Below, one piece after another: positions 7,837-15,739 of a stretch of DNA of 31,692 bases. The notes below the pieces were generated by a model. It did no database searches and was not told the origin of the DNA. It saw only the letters and a list, made by a program, of their open reading frames with translations. Origin of the DNA: a virus; the IMG/VR virus record IMGVR_UViG_3300027749_000346, positions 1 through 31,692 of that record, one strand, 5' to 3'. Within the stretch, counting starts at the first letter, position 1. Every line of letters begins with the position of its first letter. The translations under genes were made by a program, and so were the position numbers.

Positions 7837-8991
7837 ATGTCAACAATCACCTCAACAAGCCTTGGCAATGGTAACGGCGCTTATGCGACCGACATCGTTG
7901 TTAAGGATCTGGACCTGACTGTCTCTAACTACGTTAAAGACCGCACTCCAATCACCAACATGGCAATGTCCAAAAAACGCAAGATCAATTCGACTTTGCA
8001 CATTTGGCCTATTGACTATTTCCGTCAACCCACTTTGAACGCCAAGCTCGAAGGCGCTGCCGTTACAGCTTCAAACGCTGACAGCAACACCCGTGCTAAC
8101 TGCGGTAACTACACGCAAATTTTCACAACCACTATTGGTGCTACTGGCACTGCCCGTGCTGTGGAACAAGCTGGTGGTGATCCCCAGGCTTACCAAGAAG
8201 TCAAGCAATTGACTGAGATCATGTTTGACGTTGAGTTGCAAATGGTTCGTGCCGATGGCGCTTCCATCAAATACTCAGGCCAAGCAGCCACTCAAGGCAC
8301 TGCTCCTAACACTGGTCGCCGTTTTGGTTCACTGTTCTCTTTTGCCGGAACTCGTTCAGGCAATGACACAGACGGTACTTCTGTTTTGAACATTGCTACC
8401 AGCGATGGTAATGACGTAACTTCAGCCACAGACACCAACACTCCTTTTAATGGCGTGTTGAGCAATGCTGGCCTTGGCTACTTCACTTTCAGCACTGGTG
8501 TCACCCTGCAAGCTTTCAGCCCTGTGCTGTATAAGCAGTTGGTCACTACCGCTGAACAGCGTTTCAATGCCAAGATCACCAACATGGTTGTTCCAACTTC
8601 GTTGCGTACCACTATCTCTGACAACATTCCTCAGAGCCGTACCATCAACCGTTTTAACCCTGCTGACAAGGGCGACACGATTGGTACATACGAAGGTGAT
8701 TTCAACTACACCTATCAGATTGATGATTCTTGGATCATGGATCAGACTGGTTCAGACAACACCTCGATTCTGTTCTTGAATCCTGATGTCATTCAATGGG
8801 GTTCTTTGCGTGAACTGGGCCCGAACAATGAAGTGTTCAGCAATGCTGATGCTTCTTTGGACCAGTACATCATGGAAGGTACATTGATTGTTCGCAACCC
8901 TGCTGGTGTGGCTGTTTTGGCAGCTATGACCACTGGCGCTGTTGTAACAACCGCCCGTGCCGCATCACAAGTCAAGCGTTACTTGGCTTAA
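7837..8991 (+). CDS. Major capsid protein, DUF5309 / SU10 type
   Basis: This 384-residue protein forms the shell. It has the family pattern I know from DUF5309/SU10 major head proteins: an N-terminal segment around VKDRTPITNMAM, a strand STLHIWPIDYF, a variable loop LEGAAVTASNADSN, then CGNYTQIFTTTIGATGTAR from residue 89 and a long helix (QAYQEVKQLTEIMFDVELQM). The C terminus includes TSILFLNPDVIQWG and a hydrophobic strand near the end. These match an HK97-fold capsid. It follows the scaffold, has the strong AAGGAG site, and ends at an intrinsic terminator. Leucine codons are almost all TTG or CTG, with no TTA seen, consistent with a highly expressed gene. Confidence 0.92.
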   Translation: MSTITSTSLGNGNGAYATDIVVKDLDLTVSNYVKDRTPITNMAMSKKRKINSTLHIWPIDYFRQPTLNAKLEGAAVTASNADSNTRANCGNYTQIFTTTIGATGTARAVEQAGGDPQAYQEVKQLTEIMFDVELQMVRADGASIKYSGQAATQGTAPNTGRRFGSLFSFAGTRSGNDTDGTSVLNIATSDGNDVTSATDTNTPFNGVLSNAGLGYFTFSTGVTLQAFSPVLYKQLVTTAEQRFNAKITNMVVPTSLRTTISDNIPQSRTINRFNPADKGDTIGTYEGDFNYTYQIDDSWIMDQTGSDNTSILFLNPDVIQWGSLRELGPNNEVFSNADASLDQYIMEGTLIVRNPAGVAVLAAMTTGAVVTTARAASQVKRYLA

Positions 8992-8995
8992 CCCC

Positions 8996-9021
8996 AAAGG
9001 GAGCTAACCACTCCCTTTTTT
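8996..9021 (+). terminator. Intrinsic terminator after capsid gene
   Basis: A perfect 8-base stem, AAAGGGAG at 8996-9003 pairing with CTCCCTTT at 9011-9018, encloses a 7-base loop and runs into a T tract ending at 9021. It starts five bases past the capsid stop codon. It should end or thin out transcription between the head genes and the next gene. Confidence 0.88.
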
Positions 9022-9030
9022 GAATCTCTT

Positions 9031-9048
9031 TTTTAAGGAACAATCATG
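9031..9048 (+). repeat. 18-base leader repeated at 24180-24197
   Basis: The sequence ttttaaggaacaatcatg, made of AAGGA site, spacer and ATG, is identical to the leader of the gene at 24195. A shorter version (TTTAAGGAACAAAAATG) precedes the portal start at 4190. It may be a favoured translation-initiation cassette or a trace of recombination between gene boundaries. Confidence 0.7.
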
Positions 9049-9852
9049 GCCTCTCTAAATTTCAAGCCGTACAACACGGCATTTGCAACTGATGTGAATA
9101 CTGGCGCTGTCACTGGCGTTATTGATGTCAATGCGGTAACTCAGTTCTTCCCTCGCACATTGGGCGAAAGCGGCATCCCTGTTATCGTTGCTAATACTGG
9201 CACTATCGCCACTAGCGGCACTGTAACATTGGGTACTGCATTGCCAACAACCTATGCTGCTGCTTTTGTCTATTTCCCAGCTTCTGCTGTGTCTGGTGAC
9301 TCAACTGGCGGCATTTACTACACCGTGTTTTCAAGCACTACAGTTGGTGTTGTGTACGCTGGTAAGTATGGCGTTGCAAACGGTGTTGGTTCTGTTGCAT
9401 TTACTCCTGTTGTTCCTTCTGGAACTTTGACAGCAGTAACTGGTTCAAACAGTTCTTTTACTGGTTCAACAACTGAAACAACTTTGATTAACGTCACTGT
9501 TCCTGCTGGTTCTATGGGCAACAACGGTCAAATCGTTGTTACTGCCAACTGGGCTTGCAACAACTCTGCTGGTACTAAAACTGGTACTGTTTATCTTGGC
9601 GGTAGCGCTGTTGGTACTGCATCTTCATACACAACTTCTACTGGCGGCAGTTCTATGAACTCCATCCGTAATCGTGGTGTATTGGGCGTGCAAACCAGCC
9701 AATTGATCGGTGGCGCTGCTACTGGTGCTTCTGTGTATACCGCAATTGATACATCTGTTGACAAGTCAATCACTCTCACAGGTGATACTGCTACGGCAAC
9801 AGATCACATCATTCTTGAAGGTTACACAATTCAAATGTTGCCTAAAGACTAA
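9046..9852 (+). CDS. Probable capsid decoration / head fibre protein
   Basis: This 268-residue Gly/Ser/Thr/Val-rich protein is all-beta by appearance and lacks charged helices. The C-terminal half, from about residue 145 (TLINVTVPAGSMGNNG, IVVTANWAC, TGTVYLGG), reads like a jelly-roll or Ig-like sandwich of the type found in head decoration proteins and fibre tips. It lies directly after the major capsid gene and has its own terminators on both sides, so its dose can be set separately from neighbours. A tail or head fibre role is the alternative. AAGGA precedes the ATG. Confidence 0.55.
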   Translation: MASLNFKPYNTAFATDVNTGAVTGVIDVNAVTQFFPRTLGESGIPVIVANTGTIATSGTVTLGTALPTTYAAAFVYFPASAVSGDSTGGIYYTVFSSTTVGVVYAGKYGVANGVGSVAFTPVVPSGTLTAVTGSNSSFTGSTTETTLINVTVPAGSMGNNGQIVVTANWACNNSAGTKTGTVYLGGSAVGTASSYTTSTGGSSMNSIRNRGVLGVQTSQLIGGAATGASVYTAIDTSVDKSITLTGDTATATDHIILEGYTIQMLPKD

Positions 9853-9862
9853 GGACTTGCAT

Positions 9863-9888
9863 AAGAGGCTCCTTCGGGAGCTTCTTTT
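9863..9888 (+). terminator. Intrinsic terminator with UUCG loop
   Basis: GAGGCTCC at 9865-9872 pairs with GGAGCTTC at 9877-9884 (one G-U pair) around the extra-stable tetraloop TTCG closed by C-G. The stem is extended by AA/TT and followed by TTTT at 9885-9888. It lies 10 bases after the decoration gene stop. Confidence 0.88.
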
Positions 9889-9902
9889 GTAAAGTAAATT
9901 GC

Positions 9903-10400
9903 ATGGAATTAGAAAATACACCACAAATCAATGAAGAATACTTCACCAAGGGAAACCTTGAAGCTGGGGTAGATGGAGTTTTTCGTCAAAACAATAAGCT
10001 TTACAATGAAGTCAAGTCTGGTACTTGGTCACAAACATTCAAAACCAAAAACTTGGACTACAAAGTTGGTGCGGTTAATGGTCACCGGTATGTCCAATAT
10101 GACCAAAAGAATGTTGAAGAAATTAAACAGTTTTGCAAAGAGCGCAGGGAATTTCACAAAATTCATGGAACAGACAATCCGGTATTTGCGGGTACGTTTC
10201 ATGCAATGCAACTTCCTAAATGCTTTGCTCATGAAATCGCATCAAAGTGGTTTAATAACCGCCCTTGGGAATTGATTAAGCAAGACAAGAAAGATAAAAT
10301 CTTGTTTTACGCTATTGTTAATGAATATTATTCTGATTTTGTTTGCCATCCAAGCGGAAAGATTCCACTGCCATACAATCCAGCTATTCCGACCAAGTGA
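9903..10400 (+). CDS. Hypothetical protein between decoration and adaptor genes
   Basis: This 165-residue soluble protein is rich in Lys, Asn, Phe and Tyr, mixed alpha/beta by appearance, with no signal peptide, membrane helix or known motif. Cysteines are scattered (FCKERRE, PKCFAHE, FVCHPSG) and do not form a clear metal site. The start at 9903 lacks a strong ribosome site (only TAAAG upstream), which is unusual here, so expression may be low or need read-through of the terminator before it. I do not recognise the family; a role in head completion is only suggested by position. Confidence 0.7.
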   Translation: MELENTPQINEEYFTKGNLEAGVDGVFRQNNKLYNEVKSGTWSQTFKTKNLDYKVGAVNGHRYVQYDQKNVEEIKQFCKERREFHKIHGTDNPVFAGTFHAMQLPKCFAHEIASKWFNNRPWELIKQDKKDKILFYAIVNEYYSDFVCHPSGKIPLPYNPAIPTK

Positions 10401-10408
10401 GGTAGTCC

Positions 10409-11389
10409 ATGTCCCTGTTCATTCAATCGGCTAATGCGCTAGTAAGTCGCGTTGCACAATGGGTAGGGTCAATTCCTTCTGCTTTAAGCATTACAGCCAC
10501 CTCATATGCTTCTAGCACTGGCATTATTACTGTTTCTGCTGATCCTCGGTCTTTAATTTATGTTGGCGACTTCATTTCAAATGGAGTTTCTAATTACACG
10601 CTTGTTTTAGCTACCAGCAGCACCACAATTACTGTTAGCGATCCAGAAGCCGTGTGGTCAAGCGTTACATATCCTGGCGCTACCATCCTTAAAATGCCAA
10701 CGCAATCGTCTTTGGAGATTCAAGCCTGTATCCAATTGGCTGAACTTAAAATGCGTGTCATTGAGTTGCCTGGCTTGCGTACTAACCCTTACGATAGTGC
10801 AGCACCAACTACATTAGTTACAGATTCAAATGGTATGGCTCCAATTCCTGCAGATATGAATTGGCCTATTTTGTTTTTTCAAGAAACACCAGCGCCAAGT
10901 GTAGGAAGCACTTCATCTTATGGCCCTTGGATTATTTACGACCGTGTGGGCGACAGAGAAATCATACGCCGCCGCATGATTGACCAACTATATGTCAGAC
11001 CTTTTGGTGTGCCTAGAGTGATTCGAGCTTCATTTAGTGAGGTTGGTCCAAACTATGTATTTACACCAAACCCTGGCGCTTCTGTCACCATCAAAGCGTA
11101 TTACCAGCGCACATTTCCATTTTTGTTTAGCCCAACGACCGATACTGCCAATCCTATTGTTCAAAACAATGCGGCTTTGGCATCATTTCCTGAAGGCTAT
11201 ATGTATGGCACATTGTGGGCGTTTTACGATAAAAACAAAAACAATGAAGAAGCTCAAAAATGGGATGGACGTTTTGAAGATGCCTATGGCAAGATTGAAG
11301 ACCAAAACTTCAAAGACAAATGGCGTGGTGGCGATCAACATTTGACATCTGAATTTCAGCCTCGTAACCCTCGTTACAGCTTTAAGTGA
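10409..11389 (+). CDS. Head-tail adaptor (P22 gp4-like)
   Basis: This 326-residue protein probably forms the ring beneath the portal. From about residue 95 on it follows the pattern of phage adaptors: helical start (LEIQACIQLAELKMRVIELPG), IPADMNWPILFFQE, a central beta part with IYDRVGDREII, then YYQRTFPFL, and a terminal helix pair around EGYMYGTLWAFYDKNKNNEEAQKWDGRF. Residues 25-92 form a Ser/Thr/Val-rich beta segment inserted near the N terminus, which makes the protein longer than compact adaptors of about 150-200 residues. Position between head and tail fibre genes fits. GAGGT precedes the ATG. Confidence 0.65.
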   Translation: MSLFIQSANALVSRVAQWVGSIPSALSITATSYASSTGIITVSADPRSLIYVGDFISNGVSNYTLVLATSSTTITVSDPEAVWSSVTYPGATILKMPTQSSLEIQACIQLAELKMRVIELPGLRTNPYDSAAPTTLVTDSNGMAPIPADMNWPILFFQETPAPSVGSTSSYGPWIIYDRVGDREIIRRRMIDQLYVRPFGVPRVIRASFSEVGPNYVFTPNPGASVTIKAYYQRTFPFLFSPTTDTANPIVQNNAALASFPEGYMYGTLWAFYDKNKNNEEAQKWDGRFEDAYGKIEDQNFKDKWRGGDQHLTSEFQPRNPRYSFK

Positions 11390-11397
11390 GGTAACAC

Positions 11398-14300
11398 ATG
11401 GCAACTGGTGGCCTCTATGGATCAAGCGGCACAGGCGCATTAATTGCGCAACCTGGAGCAGAAACGCCTGGGTTGTATGGAAAAAGTCCAAATGGATCTG
11501 TTGTTGCTACAACCGGATCAGAAACTGCGGGTCTGTATGGCAACAGTGTAAATTTTGGCGGTACGTTCTTTGAATGGTTTATTTTTAAAGAAGCCGCAAC
11601 TCAGCCAGCAACACCAACCGGCGGTTCTTGGGACTTTACAACCAATATTGGCACTGCTCCCACTGGATGGACAGGCAGCCCTCCGACCGCCCCTGTTTAT
11701 CAAATATGGGTGTCAATTGCCATTGTCAATTCAAAGACACCAACAACATTAACTTGGTCAGTACCAGGTCTTATGGGCGTTGTGGCTTCTACAACTGTTG
11801 GAACAACGACTACAGGAGCCGCCGGAAGCAGTGCATCTGTAAACAACAGCGGCACTTCTGTTAATGCAGTCCTTAATTTCACCATTCCTCAAGGCGCTAC
11901 GGGATCTACGGGCGCAACAGGTGCAACTGGTCCTGCTGGCCCCACTGGACCTGCTGGTGCGGGTGTGGCTACAGGCGGCACTGTCGGACAAGTTTTAGCC
12001 AAAGTTAGTTCAACCAATTACGACACAAACTGGATAACTCCAGCGGCTGGAACTGTAACTTCTGTTGCGGCAACTGTTCCTTCTTTTTTATCTGTTGCAG
12101 GTTCACCAATCACATCAAGCGGTACATTGGCGCTATCGTATTCAGGCACTGCTTTGCCGGTTGCAAATGGCGGTACTGGAGTTACTGCATCAAGCGGTGC
12201 AAATTCAGTTGTATTGCGTGATTCCAACGTAAATATAAGCGCCAATTCAATATCTGAAGGCTTTTCCAATGTAGCGGCTGCTGGAACTACAACAGTTCTT
12301 ACTATTGCATCTGCGCCAAATTATGTAGTCACAGGATCTGGTGGGCAAACATATCAATTGCCTGATGCAACTACATTGGTAAATGGCGCAAATTACACAT
12401 TTAACAACAATCAAAGCAGCGGCACTATTGTTGTTAAAAATAACTCAAGTACAACTGTTGCCACTGTTCAATCAGGCGGTTATGTTGATGTAATTTTGTT
12501 AAGCAATTCAATTGCGGCAGGATCATGGGATGTACACAACTTTGCCCCATCCAATGTTTCTTGGTCAACCAATACGTTAGATTATGCTGGCTCAATTACT
12601 AGCGCAACATGGAATGGCAATGCTGTAGCTTTGAACAGAGGCGGCACAGGTCAAACAACGGCGCAAGCAGCAATGAATTCATTTGCTGGCGCAGTGACAA
12701 GCGGATCTTATTTGCGTGGCAATGGCACAAACGTAGTCATGTCTACGATTCAAGCTGCTGATGTTCCTACTCTTAATCAAAGCACAACAGGTCAAGCTGG
12801 TAAAGTTGCATATGCGTTGACAGCAGGAACTAACATCACATTTAGTTCCGGAACAACATATGATGGATCGGCGGCAATAACCATTAATGCAACTGGCGGT
12901 GGTGGCAGCATGGTTTATCCTGCCGCTGGTATACCTAATTCAACAGGATCGGCTTGGGGAACTTCATATTCAACTACAGGTAGTGGAACTGTTGTTGCGT
13001 TAGCTACATCGCCAACTTTCATAACACCTGTTTTGGGAACGCCCACATCAGCAGATTTTTCTACTGGCACTTTTACTTGGCCTACATTTAATCAAAATAC
13101 AACAGGTACTGCTTCCAACATTACGGCATCCAGCAACAGCACGCTAACTACTCTTTCCTCATTAAGTTTACCTGGATCACAAGTCAGCGGAAACATATCT
13201 GGCAATGCCGCCAATGTGACGGGTACAGTACTTATTGCCAATGGCGGTACAAGCGCAACTACAGCAGCAACGGCACGATCAAATTTAAGCGCTGCTCAAA
13301 GTGGTGCAAACACTGACATCACTTCTGTAACGCTGACAACCGGCACAATATCTACAGCGCCAAGTTCAAGCACAGACATAGTCAACAAGTCTTATGCTGA
13401 TTCAATTGCCACTGGAGTTAACTTTCATGCGGCATGTAACTACGCAACAGCAGCGGCCTTGTCTGCGGCTTACACGTACAACAATGGCACAAGTGGAGTT
13501 GGCGCAACAATAACTGCCAATGCAGTCGGTACGTTGACCATTGATAGCTACACGTTTGTATCAGGCGATGTTGGCAAGCGCATATTAATCAAAAATGAAA
13601 CTGGCGCTTATACAAACAATACAACTCCAAGTGCGGCATTTAATGGTGTTTACACATTAACCACAGCAGGTACGGCTGGTGTTGCTTATGTGTTAACTCG
13701 CGCAACAGACTACGACACCAGTGGTTCAGGTACAAATGAAATTGATGCAGGAGATTTGTTGCTTGTATTGGCGGGAACTACTAACGCCAATACATCATGG
13801 GTACAACAAACTTTACTGCCAATTACTGTAGGCACAACAAGTCTGACATTTATTCAATTTGCGGCTATTCAAACATACACGGCGGGAACGGGTTTATCAC
13901 TTACTACCAATCAATTTTCAATAACCAATACTGGAACTGCGGGGACTTATGGATCAGCATCGCAAGTACCAGTTTTTGTCACAAACGCTCAAGGGCAAAT
14001 CACATCAGTCACAAATACCAGTATTGCTATTGCTGGTAGCGCTGTTACTGGCAATATTTCTGGCAACGCTGCCAATGTGACTGGAACGGTTGCAGTTGGT
14101 AATGGTGGTACTGGACAGACTACATACACTGACGGTCAATTGCTTATTGGCAACAGCACCGGTAATACCTTAGCCAAATCCACATTGACTGCTGGTACGG
14201 GAATTACAGTTACCAATGGAAGTGGAACAATTACGATTGCAGCCACTGGCGGTAGTGGCGCAACAATTACCAATGACACTACAACCTCGACTAATGTGTA

Positions 14301-14559
14301 CCCATTGTTTGCTGCGGCTACTTCTGGATCACTTTCAACGGTTTACACTTCAAATGCTAATTATTTATATAAGCCCAGCACTGGAGAATTAACTGCGCCA
14401 GTACTTGTCAATAGTAATGGCATTATGATTAATTCAACTACTGTTTCAGCTAATTACACAATTGCAACAGGCAACAATGGATTTTCTGTTGGACCTTTAA
14501 CTGTAAATTCAGGAGTTACCGTGACAATTTCATCTGGTCAAAGGCATGTAATCATATGA
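11398..14559 (+). CDS. Large tail fibre protein
   Basis: This 1053-residue Gly/Thr/Ser/Ala-rich fibre has a modular layout. Residues 1-50 hold three GLYG repeats, then FGGTFFEWFIFKEA and WDFTTNIGTAPTGW, a pattern I associate with N-terminal attachment regions of podovirus-like fibres. Residues 166-187 are a collagen-like Gly-X-Y stretch. The shaft has several NGGTG/NRGGTG motifs and a duplicated GN(I)SGNAANVTGTV segment at 598-611 and 885-898. Residues about 674-825 match a recurrent phage fibre domain (VNFHAACNYATAAAL, ending TSLTFIQFA). The start follows GAGGT, and the stop overlaps the next gene as ATGA. It should contact the host surface as a trimer. Confidence 0.85.
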   Translation: MATGGLYGSSGTGALIAQPGAETPGLYGKSPNGSVVATTGSETAGLYGNSVNFGGTFFEWFIFKEAATQPATPTGGSWDFTTNIGTAPTGWTGSPPTAPVYQIWVSIAIVNSKTPTTLTWSVPGLMGVVASTTVGTTTTGAAGSSASVNNSGTSVNAVLNFTIPQGATGSTGATGATGPAGPTGPAGAGVATGGTVGQVLAKVSSTNYDTNWITPAAGTVTSVAATVPSFLSVAGSPITSSGTLALSYSGTALPVANGGTGVTASSGANSVVLRDSNVNISANSISEGFSNVAAAGTTTVLTIASAPNYVVTGSGGQTYQLPDATTLVNGANYTFNNNQSSGTIVVKNNSSTTVATVQSGGYVDVILLSNSIAAGSWDVHNFAPSNVSWSTNTLDYAGSITSATWNGNAVALNRGGTGQTTAQAAMNSFAGAVTSGSYLRGNGTNVVMSTIQAADVPTLNQSTTGQAGKVAYALTAGTNITFSSGTTYDGSAAITINATGGGGSMVYPAAGIPNSTGSAWGTSYSTTGSGTVVALATSPTFITPVLGTPTSADFSTGTFTWPTFNQNTTGTASNITASSNSTLTTLSSLSLPGSQVSGNISGNAANVTGTVLIANGGTSATTAATARSNLSAAQSGANTDITSVTLTTGTISTAPSSSTDIVNKSYADSIATGVNFHAACNYATAAALSAAYTYNNGTSGVGATITANAVGTLTIDSYTFVSGDVGKRILIKNETGAYTNNTTPSAAFNGVYTLTTAGTAGVAYVLTRATDYDTSGSGTNEIDAGDLLLVLAGTTNANTSWVQQTLLPITVGTTSLTFIQFAAIQTYTAGTGLSLTTNQFSITNTGTAGTYGSASQVPVFVTNAQGQITSVTNTSIAIAGSAVTGNISGNAANVTGTVAVGNGGTGQTTYTDGQLLIGNSTGNTLAKSTLTAGTGITVTNGSGTITIAATGGSGATITNDTTTSTNVYPLFAAATSGSLSTVYTSNANYLYKPSTGELTAPVLVNSNGIMINSTTVSANYTIATGNNGFSVGPLTVNSGVTVTISSGQRHVII
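11893..11958 (+). repeat. Collagen-like Gly-X-Y stretch
   Basis: Seven Gly-X-Y triplets plus a closing Gly, ending PAGPTGPAG, are encoded at residues 166-187 of the large fibre. Such stretches in phage fibres form short collagen-type triple helices and support a trimeric assembly. Confidence 0.85.
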
Positions 14560-15581
14560 GTACGATTGCCGCATCAACCACCACTACAACTGCATACACA
14601 GTTACTGCGGATACCACGGGTGCGCTTGTTCTTCAGACGGGTGCTACACCTACAACTGCAATGACTATTGATTCAAGTCAAAACGTCAATATTCCGTTGT
14701 TGAGCTTGACGGGAACATCTAATCAAGTGTCTAGCGTTGCGGTGTCATCTGACCCTGCTGCCCCAAGTGCTGGTAACTTAAAAACATTTGCCAAAACTAT
14801 TGCGGGTGGATATACAGCACCAGCGTTTTTAAATGCCACACAAGCGGCTGTTGTGTTGCAGCCAGCGTTTGCAAATAAAAAAATAATAATGTATCAACCT
14901 GTTTGGAATAGCACCACTCCAACTTCTTTTGCAATGATGGCAGTAGGTTCACAAGGTGCAACATCCGCTAGTGCTACTTCAACAAATATGTTTACAAGAG
15001 CAGAAAAATTAAATTATATTTCTGCGGGAACTGCTGGAAGTTTGGCATATTTACATCAAAGTAGTTCAAACACATTAACTTTAGGTTCTGCTACAACTCC
15101 AGCATACGGTGGGTTTTATTATGTTATTCGTTTTGGAATTGCTGATACTGTTTCTGCACCAAGAACATTTGTAGGTTTTACAAGTTCAAACTCAGCACCT
15201 ACTAACGTAGAACCATCTACTTTAACAAACTGTATTGGCGTAGGTCAAGGTGCGGCAGACACTAACTTAAAAATATATTATGGTGGTTCTGCGGCTCAAA
15301 CACCTATTGATTTAGGGGCAAGTTTTCCAACAGGAACATCAGCGACTGATTGGTATGAATTTACTTTGTTTGCACCTCCAACATCTAATAATACAGTTTA
15401 TTACCAAGTAATTAGGCTTAATACAGGCGATAAAACATCTGGCACTTTAACGGGAACAGCGGGAACTGTATTACCATCAAACACAACATTTCTTTCAACA
15501 AGAGCGTGGAGAAGCAATAACGCAACTGCCTCTGCTGTGACATTGGCTTTTGGCGGTTTGTACATAGAAACGGATTACTGA
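14556..15581 (+). CDS. Tail fibre / receptor-binding protein, paralogue 1
   Basis: This 341-residue protein begins with a Thr-rich module, TADTTGALVLQTG then AMTIDSSQNVNI (residues about 18-45), that recurs in the gene at 15739. From residue 75 on it is a beta-rich globular domain (FAKTIAGGYTAPAFLNA, FYYVIRFGIAD, WYEFTLFAPP, LAFGGLYIETDY), probably a receptor-binding or carbohydrate-binding jelly roll. In the C-terminal part, leucine codons are mostly TTA and the sequence is A/T-rich, unlike the capsid gene, which suggests recent exchange of the binding domain. It overlaps both neighbours by 1-4 bases. Confidence 0.72.
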   Translation: MSTIAASTTTTTAYTVTADTTGALVLQTGATPTTAMTIDSSQNVNIPLLSLTGTSNQVSSVAVSSDPAAPSAGNLKTFAKTIAGGYTAPAFLNATQAAVVLQPAFANKKIIMYQPVWNSTTPTSFAMMAVGSQGATSASATSTNMFTRAEKLNYISAGTAGSLAYLHQSSSNTLTLGSATTPAYGGFYYVIRFGIADTVSAPRTFVGFTSSNSAPTNVEPSTLTNCIGVGQGAADTNLKIYYGGSAAQTPIDLGASFPTGTSATDWYEFTLFAPPTSNNTVYYQVIRLNTGDKTSGTLTGTAGTVLPSNTTFLSTRAWRSNNATASAVTLAFGGLYIETDY

Positions 15582-15739
15582 TGTACACAATAATTCTTGA
15601 CCAAGGAACAGTTACACGTGATTCAGACGGCAAGGTAGTTGCGCCTTGTCAATCTGACCAAGACCCTGATTTTCGCGCTTATATTGATTGGGTAGAAGCA
15701 GGTAATCAATCAACCATTCTTGAAACACAGGTGCAGTAA
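15581..15739 (+). CDS. Small fibre-associated protein (52 residues)
   Basis: This ORF overlaps the fibre stop (TGATG) and the next fibre start (TAATG), so it is part of a coupled chain. The product, MYTIILDQGTVTRDSDGKVV onward, ends in DFRAYIDWVEAGNQST, matching DYQAYLVWLAEGNQPL in the 50-residue product at 16845-16997. Very short proteins with the motif D(F/Y)xAYLxWxxxGN commonly follow phage fibre genes; a chaperone or fibre-tip role is possible. No ribosome site of its own is strong, so translation probably depends on coupling. Confidence 0.8.
   Translation: MYTIILDQGTVTRDSDGKVVAPCQSDQDPDFRAYIDWVEAGNQSTILETQVQ

Noticed and set aside
11700-12269. Reverse-strand open frames inside the fibre gene
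   Set aside because: Low-complexity shadows of Gly/Thr/Ala codons in the fibre.
12160-14130. Repeated NGGTG segments considered as a DNA repeat array or CRISPR-like element
   Set aside because: Repetition is at protein level, spacing is irregular and there are no identical DNA repeats with spacers.
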